Source of the DNA: JACMJP01 sp046160675 | Lineage (GTDB): Bacteria; Bacteroidota; Bacteroidia; Chitinophagales; BACL12 | Reading direction: 5' to 3' | DNA: 7,586 nt | NCBI GenBank assembly: GCA_046160675.1 | Contig: JBJXHH010000086.1 | Location: 1 to 7,586 of the forward strand | Shown: one piece after another, positions 5,297-7,586 of the stretch | How positions within the stretch are numbered: the first letter of the stretch is position 1 | Layout: every line of letters begins with the position of its first letter | Notes under the pieces: model-generated | The model's database searches: none | What the model saw: only the letters and a program-made list of their open reading frames with translations | What the model was told of the DNA's origin: nothing | Program-made: the position numbers and the translations under genes

Positions 5297-7159
5297 ATGT
5301 TCAAAAAATATGATGTAATAGTAATAGGGGCCGGGCATGCCGGATGTGAGGCCGCTGCGGCGGCGGCTAATATGGGTTCTTCTGTATTGCTGATAACAAT
5401 GAACATGCAAACGATTGCTCAAATGAGCTGTAACCCAGCAATGGGAGGTGTTGCAAAAGGCCAGATAGTGAGGGAAATAGACGCTTTAGGGGGCTATTCC
5501 GGAATTGTTTCAGATAAAACAGCCATTCAGTTTCGCATGTTAAACAGGTCTAAGGGCCCTGCCATGTGGAGCCCCAGGGTTCAAAGCGATAGGATGCTTT
5601 TTGCCCAAGAATGGCGGCTGATGTTGGAAAGAACAAGGAATGTAGACTTTTGGCAAGACATGGTCTCGAGCTTATTAATAAAGGATGGGAGGGTTGTGGG
5701 GGTAAAAACTGGGATGGGAATTGAAATAATTGGAAAGGCTGTGGTTCTTACAAACGGAACATTTCTGAACGGGATCATTCATGTAGGGCAAAAACAATTT
5801 GGCGGGGGGAGGGTTGCAGAAAATGCTGCAACAGGAATCACCGAACAGCTCAGTGGGCTTGGGTTTGAGAGCGGTCGTATGAAAACGGGAACCCCTCCAA
5901 GGGTTGATGGCAGAAGCCTTGATTACACCCTTATGGAAGAACAGGCCGGCGATGATGCTCCCGGTAAATTTTCTTTTACAGATACTCCAAAGCTTACAAA
6001 ACAAAGGAGCTGTCATATCACTTACACTTCTTCAGAAGTACACAATGAGCTACGTCAGGGTTTTGACGATTCACCTATGTTCAGCGGGCGAATTAAGGGC
6101 ATGGGCCCAAGGTATTGTCCTTCCATTGAAGATAAAATCGATAGGTTTTCATCAAAAGACCGTCATCAGATTTTTGTAGAGCCTGAAGGCTGGGATACAA
6201 TTGAGGTGTATGTAAACGGATTTTCTACTTCTCTGCCTGAAAATGTTCAATACAAAGCCTTAAAAAAAATAAAAGGGTTTGAGAACGTTCGCATGTTCAG
6301 ACCCGGATATGCCATTGAATATGATTATTTCCCGCCTACCCAGCTTCACCACTCATTAGAAACAAAACTTATAAAGAACCTATTTTTTGCCGGGCAAATA
6401 AACGGAACCACTGGCTACGAAGAAGCAGCCTGCCAGGGCTTGATGGCTGGAATAAATGCCCACCTTGCAGTTTATGAAAAAGAACCTTTTTTGATTGACA
6501 GATCTCAAGGGTATATAGGGGTATTGATTGATGATCTTATAAACAAAGGCACAGAAGAGCCTTACAGGATGTTCACCTCCAGGGCAGAATACCGTGTCTT
6601 GCTCAGACAAGATAATGCTGATATACGACTTACAGAACTCTCTCATAAAATCGGATTAGCAAGTGATGAACGTATGCAAAAGGTGAACGAAAAAATAACA
6701 GCAACTAACAAGTTGATAGAATTCCTACAAACAACCTCTGCCGAGCCCGAGACAATAAATCCTGTTCTTGAGAATAAAGGATCGTCACCAATCCGGCAAA
6801 AGACAAAACTTAGCCAACTTCTCAGCCGCCCTCAAATTCAACTTATTGATTTTCAATCAATTAATTCAGATATGGTCGATTTTCTTAACAAGTTTCCGGA
6901 AGAATATCTTGAACAGGCAGAGATTCATGTTAAGTATGCCGGATATATTGAAAAGGAAAAAGAACTAGTAGATAAAATGCACCGGCTGGAAGATATTCTT
7001 ATCCATGACAGTATCAATTATACACTCATGCATTCCCTCTCCAGTGAAGCAAAAGAGAAACTGAGTAAGGTGCGTCCAAAAACATTGGGGCAAGCAAGCC
7101 GCATCAGCGGTGTTTCTCCTTCAGATATTTCAGTTTTGATGGTTTATATTGGTAGGTGA
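5297..7159 (+). CDS. mnmG: MnmG (GidA), FAD-dependent tRNA U34 cmnm5/nm5 modification enzyme
   Basis: This encodes 620 residues, the normal family length. MnmG acts in the cytoplasm with the GTPase MnmE, using FAD, NADH and methylene-tetrahydrofolate to install the aminomethyl or carboxymethylaminomethyl group on wobble U34 of certain tRNAs. Visible motifs: Rossmann FAD motif GAGHAGCEAA (residues 11-20); SCNPAMGGVAKGQ with the conserved Cys45; the NRSKGPAMWSPRVQSDR region; YCPSIEDK with the second conserved Cys274; the second FAD signature GQINGTTGYEEAACQG; SRAEYRVLLRQDNADIRLTE; and the C-terminal MnmE/tRNA-binding domain ending SGVSPSDISVLMVYIGR. No key residue is missing. The ATG at 5297 places the FAD motif at the usual distance. 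It follows the 87-bp gap with parS-like sites and runs into the next lipoprotein gene with a 1-nt overlap (TGATG), so the two are probably co-transcribed. Confidence 0.97.
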   Translation: MFKKYDVIVIGAGHAGCEAAAAAANMGSSVLLITMNMQTIAQMSCNPAMGGVAKGQIVREIDALGGYSGIVSDKTAIQFRMLNRSKGPAMWSPRVQSDRMLFAQEWRLMLERTRNVDFWQDMVSSLLIKDGRVVGVKTGMGIEIIGKAVVLTNGTFLNGIIHVGQKQFGGGRVAENAATGITEQLSGLGFESGRMKTGTPPRVDGRSLDYTLMEEQAGDDAPGKFSFTDTPKLTKQRSCHITYTSSEVHNELRQGFDDSPMFSGRIKGMGPRYCPSIEDKIDRFSSKDRHQIFVEPEGWDTIEVYVNGFSTSLPENVQYKALKKIKGFENVRMFRPGYAIEYDYFPPTQLHHSLETKLIKNLFFAGQINGTTGYEEAACQGLMAGINAHLAVYEKEPFLIDRSQGYIGVLIDDLINKGTEEPYRMFTSRAEYRVLLRQDNADIRLTELSHKIGLASDERMQKVNEKITATNKLIEFLQTTSAEPETINPVLENKGSSPIRQKTKLSQLLSRPQIQLIDFQSINSDMVDFLNKFPEEYLEQAEIHVKYAGYIEKEKELVDKMHRLEDILIHDSINYTLMHSLSSEAKEKLSKVRPKTLGQASRISGVSPSDISVLMVYIGR

Positions 7160-7586
7160 TGCAGAAGTATTTTTCGGTTTACATTCTATCTATTTCTCTC
7201 ATTTTAGCAATAGGCTGTGCTAACCAGGTAACTCCTTCAGGCGGGACAAAAGATGAAATTCCACCAACACCTGAAAAATTTACTCCGGAGAATTTTTCAA
7301 CCTTCTTTTCTGCTGATGAAATTGTTGTTGAGTTCAATGAATACTTTCAAGCTACGGATGTTTTTAATCAGGTGGTGATATCACCGCCGATGGAGAAGAC
7401 ACCTGATATAAAAGTAAAAGGGAAAAAACTTGTCATCAAACTCAATTCTGTCTTAAGGAATTCTACAACGTATACTATCAACTTTGGCGAAAGCATAAAA
7501 GATATAACTGAGGGAAATGTGCTTGAAAATTTCACTTACGTTTTTTCAACTGGTAGTTATATTGATTCCCTCACATTGAGAGGAAC
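7159..7586 (+). CDS. Big_5/Ig-like domain lipoprotein, N-terminal part (3' end outside window)
   Basis: The reading frame opens at ATG 7159, sharing the A of the mnmG TGA, and stays open to the window end (142 codons plus 2 nt). It begins MQKYFSVYILSISLILAIGCAN, in parts a signal peptide with lipobox LAIGC and lipidated Cys20. After this comes the linker QVTPSGGTKDEIPPTP, a pattern (C-x-x-x-x-x-P-x-GG-x-KD-x-x-PP) I recognise from Bacteroidota lipoproteins with an SbsA/Big_5 Ig-like domain. The domain appears to span about residues 35-135: strands around DEIVVEFNEYF, KKLVIKLN and TTYTINFGESIKDITEGN, then FTYVFSTG. Family members are usually several hundred residues longer, so most of the protein is outside. 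Function is unknown, with a periplasmic or outer-membrane location expected. Confidence 0.88.
   Translation, partial: MQKYFSVYILSISLILAIGCANQVTPSGGTKDEIPPTPEKFTPENFSTFFSADEIVVEFNEYFQATDVFNQVVISPPMEKTPDIKVKGKKLVIKLNSVLRNSTTYTINFGESIKDITEGNVLENFTYVFSTGSYIDSLTLRG

Noticed and set aside
5675..6016. 113-codon minus-strand frame inside mnmG
   Set aside because: It lies wholly within a highly conserved gene and its translation has no family-like motifs.

Overview
The window looks like an ordinary chromosomal segment of a Bacteroidota (Bacteroidetes) bacterium, most likely from the Chitinophagaceae/Sphingobacteriia side. Four things point there. The gene set is typical: a DUF4175 giant membrane protein, an RsbW-like ATPase, YbeY, MnmG and a Big_5-type lipoprotein. 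The YbeY carries the Bacteroidota variant of the metal-binding motif. Promoter-like TAnnTTTG boxes occur and clear Shine-Dalgarno sequences are lacking. The coding DNA is moderately AT-rich. The taxonomic call comes from protein features and recalled gene order, not from a search.

Layout, all on the + strand: (1) the 3' end of an unrecognised gene (to 271), ending in a small GC-rich palindrome; (2) a small DUF4878-like lipoprotein (346-840) with its own possible promoter and a strong intrinsic terminator (860-892); (3) a tight cluster of DUF4175 membrane/coiled-coil protein (1012-4362), RsbW-like HATPase (4359-4784) and ybeY (4781-5209), joined by 4-nt GTGA and ATGA overlaps; (4) an 87-bp gap (5210-5296) holding two inverted 16-bp parS-like sites and a TAnnTTTG promoter box right before the next start; (5) mnmG/gidA (5297-7159), followed with a 1-nt overlap by the start of a Big_5/Ig-like lipoprotein that runs off the window (7159-7586).

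Functionally, ybeY (rRNA maturation/ribosome quality control) and mnmG (tRNA wobble U34 modification) make this a translation-quality neighbourhood. The DUF4175 protein and the small ATPase have no assigned job, but translational coupling suggests they are made together. Both lipoproteins carry clear lipoboxes. The most notable signal is non-coding: the paired parS-like sites between ybeY and mnmG suggest a ParB loading site, and therefore an origin-proximal location. I see no mobile element, CRISPR array, tRNA, rRNA or phage gene.
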